Assembly: GCA_052267165.1 (NCBI GenBank)
Contig: JBKQHO010000039.1
Location: 1-64,000, forward strand
Direction of reading: 5' to 3'
DNA from: CAWICD01 sp052267165
GTDB taxonomy: Bacteria > Vulcanimicrobiota > Vulcanimicrobiia > Vulcanimicrobiales > Vulcanimicrobiaceae
Length of the DNA stretch: 64,000 nt
Part shown: positions 16,890-27,215 of the stretch, one piece after another
How positions within the stretch are numbered: the first letter of the stretch is position 1
How the letters are laid out: the number at the start of each line of letters is the position of its first letter
Made by a program: the position numbers and the translations under genes
Notes under the pieces: model-generated
What the model saw: only the letters and a program-made list of their open reading frames with translations
Told to the model about the DNA's origin: nothing
Database searches by the model: none

Positions 16890-18473
16890 GTGCAGGAATC
16901 GCTCCTCATCTTCGTACTGCTCTCGGCGGTCGTGGGCATCGCGGTCGTGGCGAAGCGGTTCGGGATCCCCTATCCCATCGCGTTCGTCGTCGGCGGCTCG
17001 CTGCTGGCCTTCGTCCCGAACCTTCCGAGCTTCGAGCTCAGCCCCGACTGGGTCTTCCTGATCTTCCTGCCGCCTCTGCTCTATGCCGGCGGCTGGTCGA
17101 CCGACTGGCAGATGTTCAAGGCCAACTTGAGGCCGATCACGCTCCTCGCGATCGGCCTCGTCGTTTTCACCACGGGTTTCGTGGCCATCGTCGCGCACCG
17201 CATGTTGCCGGTCCTCGGCTGGGCGGAAGCCTTTGCCCTCGGCGCGATCATCTCGCCGCCCGACGCGGTGGCGGCCGGCTCGGTCTTCGAGCGCTTCACG
17301 GTCCCGCGCCGCATCGTCGCGATCCTCGACGGCGAGGGCCTCGTCAACGACGGCACGGCCTTGGTCATCTATCAATTCGCAATCGCGGCAGCCGTGACCG
17401 GGACGTTCTCCGCGGGGCTCGCGAGCGTGGCCTTCATCGGGGTTTCGGTCGGCGGCGTGGCCGTGGGCATGTTGCTCGGCTGGATGACGATCACCCTCAC
17501 CGAGCAGCTGCACAAGGCCGACCTTTCCGACTACCTGATCGACAACGTCATCCAGCTGCTCGCACCGTACGCGATCTATCTCTCGGCCGATCTCATCCAC
17601 GTCTCCGGCGTGCTGGCGACGGTGACCGCCGGCATCTACGTCAGCCGCAAGTCGTCGACGATCTACGAACCCGAGGGGCGGCTCGTCGCGTACTCGGTTT
17701 GGGACATCCTGATCTTCCTGCTCAACGGTCTGGTCTTTTTGTTGATCGGGCTCCAGCTGCGCTCGATCGTCCACGATCCGCAGTTTGCCCTGCGGACGCT
17801 GTGGGTCGGAGCCGCGGTCACGGCGCTGGTGATCGTGCTGCGTTTCGCCTGGGTCTATCCGGCGACGTACGGCCCAAGGCTCATCTTCAAGAGCATCAAC
17901 CGAGCTGAAGGGAAGCCCGGCTGGAACTACGTCTTCATCATCGCGTGGAGCGGCATGCGCGGGATCGTCTCGCTGGCGGCGGCGCTCGCGCTCCCGCGCA
18001 TGCTCGGCAACGGACATCCCTTCCCGGGGCGCAACGAGATCATCTTCATCACGTTCTGCGTGATCTTCGGGACGCTCGTCTTTCAGGGGCTCTCGCTCAT
18101 CCCGATCCTCAAGTGGCTGCATGTCGAGGACGGCGACGACCTCGAGCGGCGCGAGCTCGAGGTCCGCATCGCCGCCCTGCGCGCCGGAATCGAGCGGCTC
18201 CGCCAACTCGAGCCCGCGTTCAACTCCACCGAGGAGTGGGAAGTCGAAGGGCGGCTTCTCGGCGAGTACGACTACCGCATCGCGCATTTGCTCGGCCACG
18301 TCAACGGCAAAACCGAAAGCGGCGCGGTCGCGCTCGACCACCGTCTTCAGCAAGAAGCGCTCGACGCCGAGCGGCGCGAGGTCTTGCGCATGCGCGACGC
18401 CGGTGAGATTCCCGACGAAATCTTTCGCAAGATCGAATACGATCTCGACCTCGCTAACCAGCGCCTGACCTAG
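16890..18473 (+). CDS. Na+/H+ antiporter, CPA1 family
   Basis: 527 residues with about 12 membrane segments in the first 400. Family signatures include FLIFLPPLLYAGGW in the third helix and ALGAIISPPDAVAA, with the ion-binding Asp, in the fifth; GEGLVNDGTALV follows. The 120-residue C-terminus is charged and cytosolic, typical of Gram-negative CPA1 proteins. It exchanges Na+ (or K+) for H+ at the inner membrane. The start is GTG 16890, beginning directly at the first membrane helix. Confidence 0.92.
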   Translation: MQESLLIFVLLSAVVGIAVVAKRFGIPYPIAFVVGGSLLAFVPNLPSFELSPDWVFLIFLPPLLYAGGWSTDWQMFKANLRPITLLAIGLVVFTTGFVAIVAHRMLPVLGWAEAFALGAIISPPDAVAAGSVFERFTVPRRIVAILDGEGLVNDGTALVIYQFAIAAAVTGTFSAGLASVAFIGVSVGGVAVGMLLGWMTITLTEQLHKADLSDYLIDNVIQLLAPYAIYLSADLIHVSGVLATVTAGIYVSRKSSTIYEPEGRLVAYSVWDILIFLLNGLVFLLIGLQLRSIVHDPQFALRTLWVGAAVTALVIVLRFAWVYPATYGPRLIFKSINRAEGKPGWNYVFIIAWSGMRGIVSLAAALALPRMLGNGHPFPGRNEIIFITFCVIFGTLVFQGLSLIPILKWLHVEDGDDLERRELEVRIAALRAGIERLRQLEPAFNSTEEWEVEGRLLGEYDYRIAHLLGHVNGKTESGAVALDHRLQQEALDAERREVLRMRDAGEIPDEIFRKIEYDLDLANQRLT

Positions 18474-18583
18474 CCGAAAGTCGGCGCAGCCAAAAGGATA
18501 CGATCTTCCAGTTGGGCCGCGCATCCGACGTTTGTTGCACGGCACGGCGGCGTGACGGGCGCAAGGCGGTGCCGGAATGAGGG

Positions 18584-19306
18584 GTGAAGCACGTTCCGGT
18601 CATCATGGTGCTTTTCCGCGCACAGCATGTATCGAAGCGCTACCGCATGGGTGAGGTCGCCATCGACGCGCTGCGCGCGGTGAACCTGGAAATCGTAGAG
18701 GGTGAGCTGCTCGTCATCCTCGGTCCCTCCGGCAGCGGCAAGTCGACCCTGCTGCACATTCTCGGTGGCCTCGACGCACCGACGGAGGGCACGGTGAGCT
18801 TCGACAGTCTCGATCTGACGGCCGCAGACGACGCGGCGCTCACGCGGTACCGGCGCAATGAAGTTGGGTTTATCTTCCAATTCTACAATCTGATTCCCAG
18901 CCTCACGGCTCGCGAGAATGTTGAGATCGTAACCGACCTCGTCGCGCACCCGATGCCGGCGGACGAGGCCTTGCGCATCGTCGGTCTCGAGTCGCGCAGC
19001 GACCATTTTCCATCGGAGCTTTCGGGCGGCGAACAGCAGCGGGTCGCGATCGCACGCGCGATCGCCAAGCGCCCGCGCGTGCTGCTCTGCGACGAGCCGA
19101 CGGGGGCACTCGACGTCGCCACCGGCCGCATCGTCATTGCGGCGCTCGAGGAAGTCAACCGGACGCTGGGAACGACCGTCGTCATCATCACGCACAACGC
19201 TGCGATCGCGGAGATCGCCGATCGCGTGATGACGATGGGAAGCGGGGCGATCTCCAGCGTTACCGTAAACGCGCGAAAGCTTCGGGCAAGCGAGATCACG
19301 TGGTGA
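18584..19306 (+). CDS. ABC exporter ATP-binding subunit, MacB/LolD type
   Basis: 240 residues with Walker A GPSGSGKST, signature LSGGEQQR, Walker B VLLCDEPTGALD and switch His in IITHNAAIA. Start is either GTG 18584 (GAGGGGTGA context) or ATG 18605. The stop overlaps the permease start, so the two are coupled. Powers an FtsX-type exporter with the next two genes, probably extruding a lipid, peptide or drug across the envelope. Confidence 0.92.
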   Translation: MKHVPVIMVLFRAQHVSKRYRMGEVAIDALRAVNLEIVEGELLVILGPSGSGKSTLLHILGGLDAPTEGTVSFDSLDLTAADDAALTRYRRNEVGFIFQFYNLIPSLTARENVEIVTDLVAHPMPADEALRIVGLESRSDHFPSELSGGEQQRVAIARAIAKRPRVLLCDEPTGALDVATGRIVIAALEEVNRTLGTTVVIITHNAAIAEIADRVMTMGSGAISSVTVNARKLRASEITW

Positions 19307-21669
19307 TGCGCGCGCTCGACAAGAAGCTCGTGCGCGACATCTGGGCCCTGCGTGGGCAGGTCGCGGCGATTGCCGCGGTCATCATTTGCGGCGTCGGTAC
19401 GCTCATTGCCCTGGCCAGCGTCTACGACGCCATGCGGCTCACCCGGCAGGCCTATTACGACGAGTATGCGCTTGCCGACGTCTTTGCGTCGCTGACCCGC
19501 GCGCCCGAAAGCGTCGCGGAAGCGCTGCGCCGGATTCCAGGCGTATCAGCGGTTGAAACGCGCGTCGTCGTCCCGGTGACGCTCGACCTGCCCGGCCGTA
19601 CGGACGTCGTCACCGGACGTATCGTTTCGATTCCCGATACCGCGCCTGCTCGTTTGAACCAACTCTTCTTGCGACGGGGCAGAACGATCACGGCGTATGC
19701 GGCCGACGAGATCCTGGCGAGCGAAGCATTTGCCGATACCAACGATCTCGCGCTCGGCCGGCGGATCGGCATCGTCGTCAACGGGAGATGGCAGCGGCCG
19801 CGCATCGTCGGCGTAGCGATTTCACCGGAATACGTCTACGAAGTGGGACCCGGTGAGCTATGGCCGGATAGCCGTCACTTCGGCGTGCTGTGGATGGGGC
19901 GGCGCGCGCTTGGGGCGGCCTTCGACATGACCGGAGCCTTCAACGACGTCGCCCTTGGCTTGAGCCCACAAGCGCAAGTGGCGGAGGTACTCGAACGAGT
20001 CGATCGCATCCTTGCCCCATACGGCGGCACCGGCGCCTACGCTCGGCACGATCAGCTTTCCGATTTCGTCACCTCCGCCAAGATCCAGCAGCTTCGCTCG
20101 CTGGCAGTCATCATTCCCAGCGTGTTCCTCGGCATCGCGACCTTCTTGGCGTCCCTGCTGCTCTCGCGGCTCGTGCGCACCGACCGCATCGTGATCGGGA
20201 CGCTCAAGGCTTTCGGCTATTCGGGTGCGAGAATCGCACGGCACTACGTCACGTTGGCGCTGATCGTCGTGCTGATCGGCGGTGCGATCGGCGTGGCAGG
20301 CGGCATCTGGCTCGGGAAACTCTTGGCACTCGCCTACGCGCCTTACTTTCACTTTCCACTACTCCGCTATCAGGTGTCACCGGCGCTGGTCGCGACGGCA
20401 CTCCTCGTCACAGCGGGCGCGGGCCTGGGCGGCGCTTTCGGGGCAGCGCGCGCTGCCGCCGGCTTGCCGCCCGCGGAGGCGATGGAGCCTGAAGCGCCGG
20501 CGTTCTACCGACCGGCGCTCGCCGACCGTCTCGGTACCGGGCGGCGGCTCCCGATAACGTTGCGCATGATCCTACGAAACCTCGAACGGCGGCCGCTCAC
20601 GGCGCTTGCCACGATCCTGGGAATTGCCCTTGCGACCTCGCTGCTCGTCGTGGGCCAGGGCGTCATCGACGGCGCGAAGCGCATGATCGAGACGCAGTTC
20701 GTCGCGATCCAGCGTGACGACCTGACACTGACCTTCAATCACGTGCGTGGCTCGAGTACGCTCCTGGACGTGCGCCGCCTGCCGGGTGTCCTGCGGGCCG
20801 AGCCCTTTCGCTCGGTCGCAGCGCGGCTGCGGGCCGGGCAACACAGCTACCGAATCGGTGTTACGGGGGCGCGTCCCGGCGAGGACCTTCGCCGCATCCT
20901 CGACGACCGCGGGCGCCCGCGCGACCTGCCGTCCCGCGGAATGCTGCTCAGCGCGACCGTCGCGAAGATCCTCCACGTGGCTCCCGGTGATTCCGTCGAG
21001 GTGGACGCACTCGAAGGACGGGAGCGGCATTTCATTGTGCCCGTAGCCGCGCTCATCGACGAACCGATCGGCGTCACGGCGACGATGGAGCTCGAAGACC
21101 TCGACCGACGGCTTGGCGAGGAGTCGACGATCAGCGGTGCACACCTCGCGGTCGACGCGCTCGCCGTTGCTCGGCTCGATGCCCTTTTCAAGCGCACGCC
21201 CGAGATCGCAGGCGTCGTCTATCGCCGTTCCGCGCTGGAGAACGCGCAGCACACCTTCAATGACAGCGTCGACTTCTTCATCGCGGCGCTCCTGTTCTTG
21301 TCGACGATCCTGACCCTCGGCGTGGTCTATAACTCCGCGCGAATCGCACTCGCCGAGCGCGGCCGGGAGTTGGCGACGCTGCGCATCGTCGGCTTCACCA
21401 AGCGCGAGATCGCGACCGTGCTCCTCGGCGAGCATGCCCTGCTGACCGCAATCGCGATTCCGCTTGGACTCGTTCTAGGCTACCTTCTTCTTCTTAGCCT
21501 CGTGCGCACGGCGCTTCGAACGGAACTCTACCGCGAACCGTTCGTCATCGCTGCGTCGACTTGTGCGCTCTCCGTCATTGCCGTCGCAATCGCGGCAGCG
21601 CTCTCCGGTGCCGTCGTCGGGCGGCGGCTCGAGCACCTCGACCTGATCGCCGTGCTGAAGGGGGAGTAG
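19300..21669 (+). CDS. ABC exporter permease with two FtsX domains
   Basis: 789 residues. One N-terminal membrane helix (about 17-40) leads to a large periplasmic domain; helices near 275-400 form the first FtsX unit, and a second periplasmic domain plus helices near 660-780 form the second. ATG 19306 or the GTGs just before it can serve as start; all overlap the ATPase stop. Fusing two half-permeases in one chain is a common DevC/MacB-like variation. Confidence 0.9.
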   Translation: MVMRALDKKLVRDIWALRGQVAAIAAVIICGVGTLIALASVYDAMRLTRQAYYDEYALADVFASLTRAPESVAEALRRIPGVSAVETRVVVPVTLDLPGRTDVVTGRIVSIPDTAPARLNQLFLRRGRTITAYAADEILASEAFADTNDLALGRRIGIVVNGRWQRPRIVGVAISPEYVYEVGPGELWPDSRHFGVLWMGRRALGAAFDMTGAFNDVALGLSPQAQVAEVLERVDRILAPYGGTGAYARHDQLSDFVTSAKIQQLRSLAVIIPSVFLGIATFLASLLLSRLVRTDRIVIGTLKAFGYSGARIARHYVTLALIVVLIGGAIGVAGGIWLGKLLALAYAPYFHFPLLRYQVSPALVATALLVTAGAGLGGAFGAARAAAGLPPAEAMEPEAPAFYRPALADRLGTGRRLPITLRMILRNLERRPLTALATILGIALATSLLVVGQGVIDGAKRMIETQFVAIQRDDLTLTFNHVRGSSTLLDVRRLPGVLRAEPFRSVAARLRAGQHSYRIGVTGARPGEDLRRILDDRGRPRDLPSRGMLLSATVAKILHVAPGDSVEVDALEGRERHFIVPVAALIDEPIGVTATMELEDLDRRLGEESTISGAHLAVDALAVARLDALFKRTPEIAGVVYRRSALENAQHTFNDSVDFFIAALLFLSTILTLGVVYNSARIALAERGRELATLRIVGFTKREIATVLLGEHALLTAIAIPLGLVLGYLLLLSLVRTALRTELYREPFVIAASTCALSVIAVAIAAALSGAVVGRRLEHLDLIAVLKGE

Positions 21670-21674
21670 AGGGC

Positions 21675-22997
21675 TTGTCAGCGAGCATCCGCGGTCGAAT
21701 CATCGTCGCGTTGACTGCGCTCGTCATCCTCGCGGCGCTCGCGCTCGCCTTTATGCCGCGGCCGCAACAGGTGGATATCGGACTCGTCAGCAGGGGAGCC
21801 ATGCGCGTCTCCTTGGAGGCTGAAGGGAAGACGCGTGTCCGCGAGCGCTACGTCGTTGACGCGCCCGTCGACGGCCGAGTCGGCCGCGTCGCGTTGCGCG
21901 AAGGCAATCCGGTCGTCGCGGGAGAGCTCCTGGCCGAGATCGATCCGCTCCCCTTGCGCGCCTCGATCGACGAGACGCTGGCCCACATCGACGAAGCGCG
22001 CGCGGAGCGCTCGGGCGTCGTGACACAGGTCCCCAAGCCGGCGGCCCTTACGCAAGCGCGCGACCGCATCGTCGCGGCCGAGGAGGCCGCGCGCACGGCC
22101 GCCGCGCAGCTCGCTCAGGCGCAAGCCTCGCGAACGCAAGCGCAGCGGGACCGAAATCGAGCGGCAGCCCTTGCCGCAAGCGGCGACATCGCTCGCTCTC
22201 AACTCGAGGCGGCAAACCTTGCGGCCGTCCTGCGCGAGCGGGACGTCGAGGTTTGCGCCCATCAGGCCCGCGCAGCCCAAGTCGACGGCGCCGCCGCTCG
22301 CGCCGCGTTGGCCGAGCTCGAGGCGCGGCGCGAGGACCCCCGATACTTGTACGGCGTCTACGACGCACAGATTCGCGCCGCCGAAGCATCGCTCCGCAGC
22401 TTGCGGCATGATGCCGTGCAAACCGACGTGCGCGCACCCGTCTCCGGGCGCGTCTTGCGCATCCTCCAGAAGAGCGAGGCCAACGTCAAGGCCGGAGCTC
22501 CGATCGTCGAGGTCGGGAACGTGCGAGCACTCGAGATGATCATCGACGTCCTCTCACCGGATGCGGTCGGCATCTTGCCCGGCGCCGAGGTACGCGTCGT
22601 CGAAGGCGCCGAACGCGAATTGCGCGGACGCGTTCGCTACGTCGAGCCGTCGGCGTTCACCAAGGTTTCGGCCCTCGGCGTCGAGGAGCAGCGGGTCAAC
22701 GTCATCGCCGACTTCATCGACCCGCCCGGACGCCTCGGCGATCTCTACCGGATCGAGACCGACATCGAGCTCTGGTCGGCCGGCGATGCGACGCAGGTGC
22801 CCATCGACGCGCTCTTTCGCTGCTCCGACCGCTGGTGCGCATACGTCGTCGCAGGCGCAAGAGCGCTCCGCCGCACCGTCAGCATCGGTCACACGAACGA
22901 TGAGGTAGCCGAGGTTCTCGGCGGTCTGGAGCGCGGCGACCGAGTCATCCTGCACCCGAGTGACAGCATCGACGACGGAACGCGCGTCGGCCCATAA
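21675..22997 (+). CDS. Membrane-fusion (HlyD/RND-type) adaptor of ABC exporter
   Basis: 440 residues. The likely start is TTG 21675, 5 bp after the permease stop with GAGGG before it; this keeps the single N-terminal helix (IIVALTALVILAALALAF), which the first ATG would lose. A lipoyl half-motif (VDAPVDGRVGRVALREGNPV), a long helical hairpin with Ala/Gln/Arg heptads and the second lipoyl half (VRAPVSGRVLRILQ) follow. It would bridge the permease to an outer-membrane channel, which is not encoded here. Confidence 0.88.
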   Translation: MSASIRGRIIVALTALVILAALALAFMPRPQQVDIGLVSRGAMRVSLEAEGKTRVRERYVVDAPVDGRVGRVALREGNPVVAGELLAEIDPLPLRASIDETLAHIDEARAERSGVVTQVPKPAALTQARDRIVAAEEAARTAAAQLAQAQASRTQAQRDRNRAAALAASGDIARSQLEAANLAAVLRERDVEVCAHQARAAQVDGAAARAALAELEARREDPRYLYGVYDAQIRAAEASLRSLRHDAVQTDVRAPVSGRVLRILQKSEANVKAGAPIVEVGNVRALEMIIDVLSPDAVGILPGAEVRVVEGAERELRGRVRYVEPSAFTKVSALGVEEQRVNVIADFIDPPGRLGDLYRIETDIELWSAGDATQVPIDALFRCSDRWCAYVVAGARALRRTVSIGHTNDEVAEVLGGLERGDRVILHPSDSIDDGTRVGP

Positions 22998-23055
22998 ACA
23001 TAAAGACTCGCGAGGCGCGGTTGCCTTCCTTTGCGTTGGTTGAACCGAAGAGCGA

Positions 23056-26000
23056 TCAGGCCTGCTTCTGCACGAAGTCCGCGAGCCCGAACGTTGCGTC
23101 CGTCGAGCCGTCGAGGGCAGCGGCGCTCGCCTGCGCTCGCTCGACCTCGCCGGCCGCGCGCGTGCGCAGCGTCACCACCAGCTGGATGACGAACGCGGTC
23201 GCCCCGCCGCGCTCGGGCCGGCGGCTCTGCGCAAAGGCGACGGCTTGCGACGCGAGCGCGTCGAGCGGCGCCAGCGAGGCCGCGAAGCCGGTCTGCGCGA
23301 TCACGCTCTTGAGGCCTTCGACCGCGACGGAGACCAGCGGTCGCGCATCGAGGCCCGGGCATTCGAGCAGGTCGAGGGCCAGCAACGTGAATTCCGCTTG
23401 CAGATCCCACCGGCACGCCGAGCGGACCGCCTTGAGCGCCGGCGGGATCAACGCCATCGCATTGGCCCGCAGGCCCGCGCTAACCAGCACCGGCGCCGCT
23501 TCCCGCAGCGCTTTCAAGGCGGCGAGCGGATCGCCGGAGCTCAGCTCGATGACCGCGATATCCGTCAGGAACGCACCGATCTCGCCCGGCTCGCGCAGCA
23601 CGCGCGCTTGCTGCACGCCCGTCTGCGCCTTTTCGCGCGCCTCCTTCAAGCGGCCGTTCAGGATCAATGCCCGCGTTACGACACCGTAAGCGGCGAGCTC
23701 GATGCCGTCGTCGTGAGCGACGCGCGCACGCTCCAGGCACTTCTCGGCCGTCTCCAACGCCGGCTTGGAATCTTGCAGGCCGAAATACGCCCGCGTCTCG
23801 TCGTTCTTGAATTTCGCCTGCTCGCGGAGATCGTCCGCAGCGACGGCCATCTCGTATCCGTCCTGCGCGTAGGTCTTGGCGCCCTTGAAATCTCCCTGTC
23901 GCAATGAGATCTGCGAGAGGCGCCCGAGCGCGAGCATCAGGCGCTCGGGCGGCGCGTTCTCCTTGCGCATGACGGCGAGAGCCTGATCCGCGGCCGCTCG
24001 CGAGCCGGGGACATCGTTCAAGGTCTTGAGCACGTCGCTCAACTCGAGATGCTGGCCTGCGGTCGAATCGCCGGCTTCCTCGGCGGCGGCGATACTCTTC
24101 TTCAGCAAATCGACCGCGGCGTTCTCGTTGCCGGTTCCGGCCGCGGCGCGCGAAGCGTACTGCAGCAGGAGCGCCCTGCGGCTTGCTTTCTCCTTCGGCA
24201 GTGCCTCGAGCGCATCGAGCATGCGCTGCCCCCGCTCGTACAAGTCGTGGGCGAGCTGCGCGTCGTCGGGCGAGTATGGACTCGTGCGCGCGACGATCTG
24301 CAGCTGCTCGAGCAAAACGTCGAGCCGTTCGAGCGAGGGCGTCGCGTCGAGACGGTCGAGCTCGTCGATCAGCACGCCGGCCGACGCGCCGAGGACCTGC
24401 GCCACCGCGGCGACCGACTCGAAGCTCGTGTGCACGCCGTTCGCGTCCATCCAGTCGCTCAGCGCCGTCAGCAGCGCCAGCGCCGCGGTGCGCAGCCGTG
24501 CAGCTCTCGAAACGTCCGGCTCGGCCGGGTCGACTAGCGCGGTGTCGCACGTTCCCACGAAGATGTACGCGCGTTCGTCGATCTCGGCGACCCCCGTCCG
24601 TACAATCGAGGCGCTCACCGGCGCGGCGTCGTGAACCATGCGCGCGATCGCGGACTTCGCCAAGGCCGCCGCTTGCTCGGCGTCGACGCTCCAGAGCGTG
24701 CCGATGTAGCCGCGCGCACCGATGCGCACGAACTCTCGGCCGACGCCGACCCACGAAAGGCACGAGTTGTTGAAGACGATCGGCCGGCTGCGCAGCGTCG
24801 CGCGTTGCAACAGCTTGAACGCCGGCATCGGCATATCGCTGAAGAGCATCACGTCGTCGCCACCGTGTGTGTTGAAGAACACGAGCTCGAGAGGAAGCGC
24901 GCTGAGGTGCAGCAAGGCCAGGCTCGAACCGGCCGGGCCGGCCATGTTGAGCGAGTACGAGACCCGCGCTTGCAGCTCGCTCAGGACGTCCTTCGTTTCG
25001 GTCGTCGAGAAATAGCCGGGATCGAAGAGCAAGTTGAATCCCACCCCGCCGTCCGCGTGGGAAGCGAAGAGCTCCGTCAACAGCAGCAGCGAGATGTCGC
25101 CGGTCACGTGTCCGATCGGTTTGGCGGCCCAACTCGCGCCGTTCTTGTTGACGAACCGATACGGCGTCTGCGAGGTCAGGACGGTCAGCGGGAAGTCTGC
25201 GACCGCCGCGACGGCCTCGTCCGAAACGGCCGCCGACACCGCTCGTTCGAGATCGTCGAGCGCCGCGGTGGGCGTGCCCGCGAAGAGAAACGCTCGGGCT
25301 GCGGCAATCGCCGCGTTTGCATCGCTCGCGTCGCTTGCCGGCGCGATTCCCTTTTGGGCCGCGGCGTTGCGGGCTTCGCCCTCGCGGCGCTGCTGAAGCG
25401 CGGCCCGAGCGGCTTCGATCGCGGTGCCGTCGGGGTCGTCGCGGAGCACCAGCCGCGCTCGCCGCCGGCATGCGTAGAGCACGCCGAGAAGCCGCTCGGC
25501 TTGGTTCGTGACCTCGATCAGCACCGCTTCGCGCGGCGGCTCACCGTCGGGTTCGAGGACGAGCGCCGGCGCTTCGCGCGGCGCGGCGGTGGAAGCCGCA
25601 TCGCTCGTCGCGGGCGCTTCGGCCGCAACACGCAACGGGCGGCCGCTTTCGAGCGCAACGTGCAAAGCGGAATAGTACGACGAAAGCGACTCGCCCGCCA
25701 CTTCAACGGCACGCGCGGCGTCGTACGGAGCGCTATTGAAAAGCCGCCACCCGACGGGACTGAGATCGGCGAGATTCGCGTAGGTCGTGGCGCCTTCCGT
25801 CCCGGCGGCGCCTTGCGGCAACAGGTACACGGTTTCGGACGTCGGCGGCAGGACGGCGATGCGCTCGTCGCTGAGCTTGCTGCGCGGAAGCGGCTCGATG
25901 AAACTGATCTCTTCGGCCTGCGGCGCAAACAGAAAGACCGTGCGTTGCGCCTGGAGCGGCCGCAACAGCTCGGCGACGAGCCGGTTATGCTTCACCCACG

Positions 26001-26292
26001 AACGATATGGGCCGAGGCGCTCGGCACGCTCGTCGACTTCAGCATTGCTGGGCGGAGCCGGCAACTTACCGGCGAGAAACTCTTGGCGTCCCAGCTGTCC
26101 GCCGGAAACGAGATCGCGAGCGTCGCGCACCGCGACGTAGGCCTCGTAGAGCACGCGGTACTCGTCCGCGGAGACCGGCGGCGGCTCGAGCACGACGAGC
26201 GGCGTCTGCGCCGCCTTCGGCACGCAGGAAAGCACGATGGCGGCTTCACGCACCTGATCGGGCCGGCAGACGACGATGACTTGGCTAGCCAT
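23056..26292 (-). CDS. CHAT-domain caspase-like protease with C-terminal TPRs
   Basis: 1078 residues from ATG 26292, overlapping the stop of the upstream membrane protein by 8 bases. The middle holds a CHAT domain with a plausible catalytic dyad: His476 in FFNTHGGDD and Cys511 in IVFNNSCLSW, followed by GARGYIGTLWSVD as in the family. The last ~400 residues are TPR-like helical repeats (AAADQALAVMRKENAPPERL, and others). The first ~380 residues are unrecognised. CHAT proteases act in bacterial conflict and cell-death systems, usually triggered by a partner; the two upstream genes are candidates. Confidence 0.82.
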   Translation of the reverse strand: MASQVIVVCRPDQVREAAIVLSCVPKAAQTPLVVLEPPPVSADEYRVLYEAYVAVRDARDLVSGGQLGRQEFLAGKLPAPPSNAEVDERAERLGPYRSWVKHNRLVAELLRPLQAQRTVFLFAPQAEEISFIEPLPRSKLSDERIAVLPPTSETVYLLPQGAAGTEGATTYANLADLSPVGWRLFNSAPYDAARAVEVAGESLSSYYSALHVALESGRPLRVAAEAPATSDAASTAAPREAPALVLEPDGEPPREAVLIEVTNQAERLLGVLYACRRRARLVLRDDPDGTAIEAARAALQQRREGEARNAAAQKGIAPASDASDANAAIAAARAFLFAGTPTAALDDLERAVSAAVSDEAVAAVADFPLTVLTSQTPYRFVNKNGASWAAKPIGHVTGDISLLLLTELFASHADGGVGFNLLFDPGYFSTTETKDVLSELQARVSYSLNMAGPAGSSLALLHLSALPLELVFFNTHGGDDVMLFSDMPMPAFKLLQRATLRSRPIVFNNSCLSWVGVGREFVRIGARGYIGTLWSVDAEQAAALAKSAIARMVHDAAPVSASIVRTGVAEIDERAYIFVGTCDTALVDPAEPDVSRAARLRTAALALLTALSDWMDANGVHTSFESVAAVAQVLGASAGVLIDELDRLDATPSLERLDVLLEQLQIVARTSPYSPDDAQLAHDLYERGQRMLDALEALPKEKASRRALLLQYASRAAAGTGNENAAVDLLKKSIAAAEEAGDSTAGQHLELSDVLKTLNDVPGSRAAADQALAVMRKENAPPERLMLALGRLSQISLRQGDFKGAKTYAQDGYEMAVAADDLREQAKFKNDETRAYFGLQDSKPALETAEKCLERARVAHDDGIELAAYGVVTRALILNGRLKEAREKAQTGVQQARVLREPGEIGAFLTDIAVIELSSGDPLAALKALREAAPVLVSAGLRANAMALIPPALKAVRSACRWDLQAEFTLLALDLLECPGLDARPLVSVAVEGLKSVIAQTGFAASLAPLDALASQAVAFAQSRRPERGGATAFVIQLVVTLRTRAAGEVERAQASAAALDGSTDATFGLADFVQKQA

Positions 26293-27214
26293 CGCCGCCC
26301 CTGCCCTCGACGAAGGCGACGGGCACACTCATCGATCCACGGACGAGCTGTTGCGTCAGCTGTTCTCCGTAAGCGCGCTCGACGGCGCTGTTCGGCGGCA
26401 GCTCGAGCCGCAGCGCGCGATAGAGCGCGGGCCGCCCGATAGCGTAGGCGGCCTCGATCGCATCCGCGTAGTCACGCGCTTGCCCGATCAGCCGGAGGTA
26501 TCCAAAGCCGGCGGCGACCAGCCCGAGCAGCGCGAGCGGGCTGACCCAGCACCAAGCCAGCGCCGCGAGCGCCCAAAAGAAGAGTCGCGACGAGCCTTCG
26601 AGCGCGGCGCGCGCGTCGACGACGCCCTTGCGCTGTTGGTCATTTAGCGCCAGCGCGAGCACCGGCCAGCATTGATCTGCCGACAGGCCGTACTTCGCCT
26701 CGATGCGCCGGTCGGCGGCAACCAGCGCGCAGCCCACGGAGGTGGGCAGCATGTCGGCGCGCATGTTCGGATAGTAGCGCCGCTCGCGTTCGAGCGAAGC
26801 CAAGTCCTTTGCTGCGTACTCCGTCAGCGGCCGGGCCATCCGTACGAGCTGCAACCTGCGCCAGCGATTGTTTCGTATCCGGCACTGCTCCCACAACCGT
26901 TCGGTGGGCCACGTGACGACGGCCCCGACCAAGCCCCAGTTTCCGGCCAGCAGGCGCAGCACCCAGCCGTTGACCGGTTCGTAAACGGTGCCCGACAAGA
27001 CTATGAGCGCGAGCGCGACGCCCGAGAGGAGCAAGAGCTTGACATCGGTCAACGACTTGAGCTGATCGTCGAGCCACCCGAGATGGGCTTGCCGGTCGGC
27101 GCTGATCCACGCCAGGAGACCCACGACCCAGAAGGCAGCGGCGGGCGTGAAGAGCAGTTCGTAGATCCGGTCGCCGAACTTGCCTTCGACGTCCTCAGCG
27201 ACCTTCGCGAACAT
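26285..27214 (-). CDS. Membrane protein partner of CHAT protease
   Basis: 309 residues with membrane segments near 26-42, 58-76 and a strong pair at 213-245, no signal peptide and no recognised family. It overlaps the CHAT gene start by 8 bases, so production is coupled. Its ATG (27212-27214) begins one base after a miniature transposable element, so its ribosome binding site (GGAGA, 14 bases upstream) lies inside that element. A membrane effector or sensor is a reasonable guess. Confidence 0.6.
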   Translation of the reverse strand: MFAKVAEDVEGKFGDRIYELLFTPAAAFWVVGLLAWISADRQAHLGWLDDQLKSLTDVKLLLLSGVALALIVLSGTVYEPVNGWVLRLLAGNWGLVGAVVTWPTERLWEQCRIRNNRWRRLQLVRMARPLTEYAAKDLASLERERRYYPNMRADMLPTSVGCALVAADRRIEAKYGLSADQCWPVLALALNDQQRKGVVDARAALEGSSRLFFWALAALAWCWVSPLALLGLVAAGFGYLRLIGQARDYADAIEAAYAIGRPALYRALRLELPPNSAVERAYGEQLTQQLVRGSMSVPVAFVEGRGGDG

Positions 27215-27215
27215 C

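Noticed and set aside
16835..18545. Long minus-strand open frame antisense to the antiporter, continuous with the beta-barrel gene
   Set aside because: Charged, Arg/Asp-rich translation typical of antisense GC-rich code; the barrel has its own signal peptide start at 16835 and the plus-strand antiporter is unmistakable.
24631..26442. 603-codon plus-strand frame antisense to the CHAT gene
   Set aside because: Arg-rich shadow; the minus strand has CHAT catalytic motifs and TPRs.
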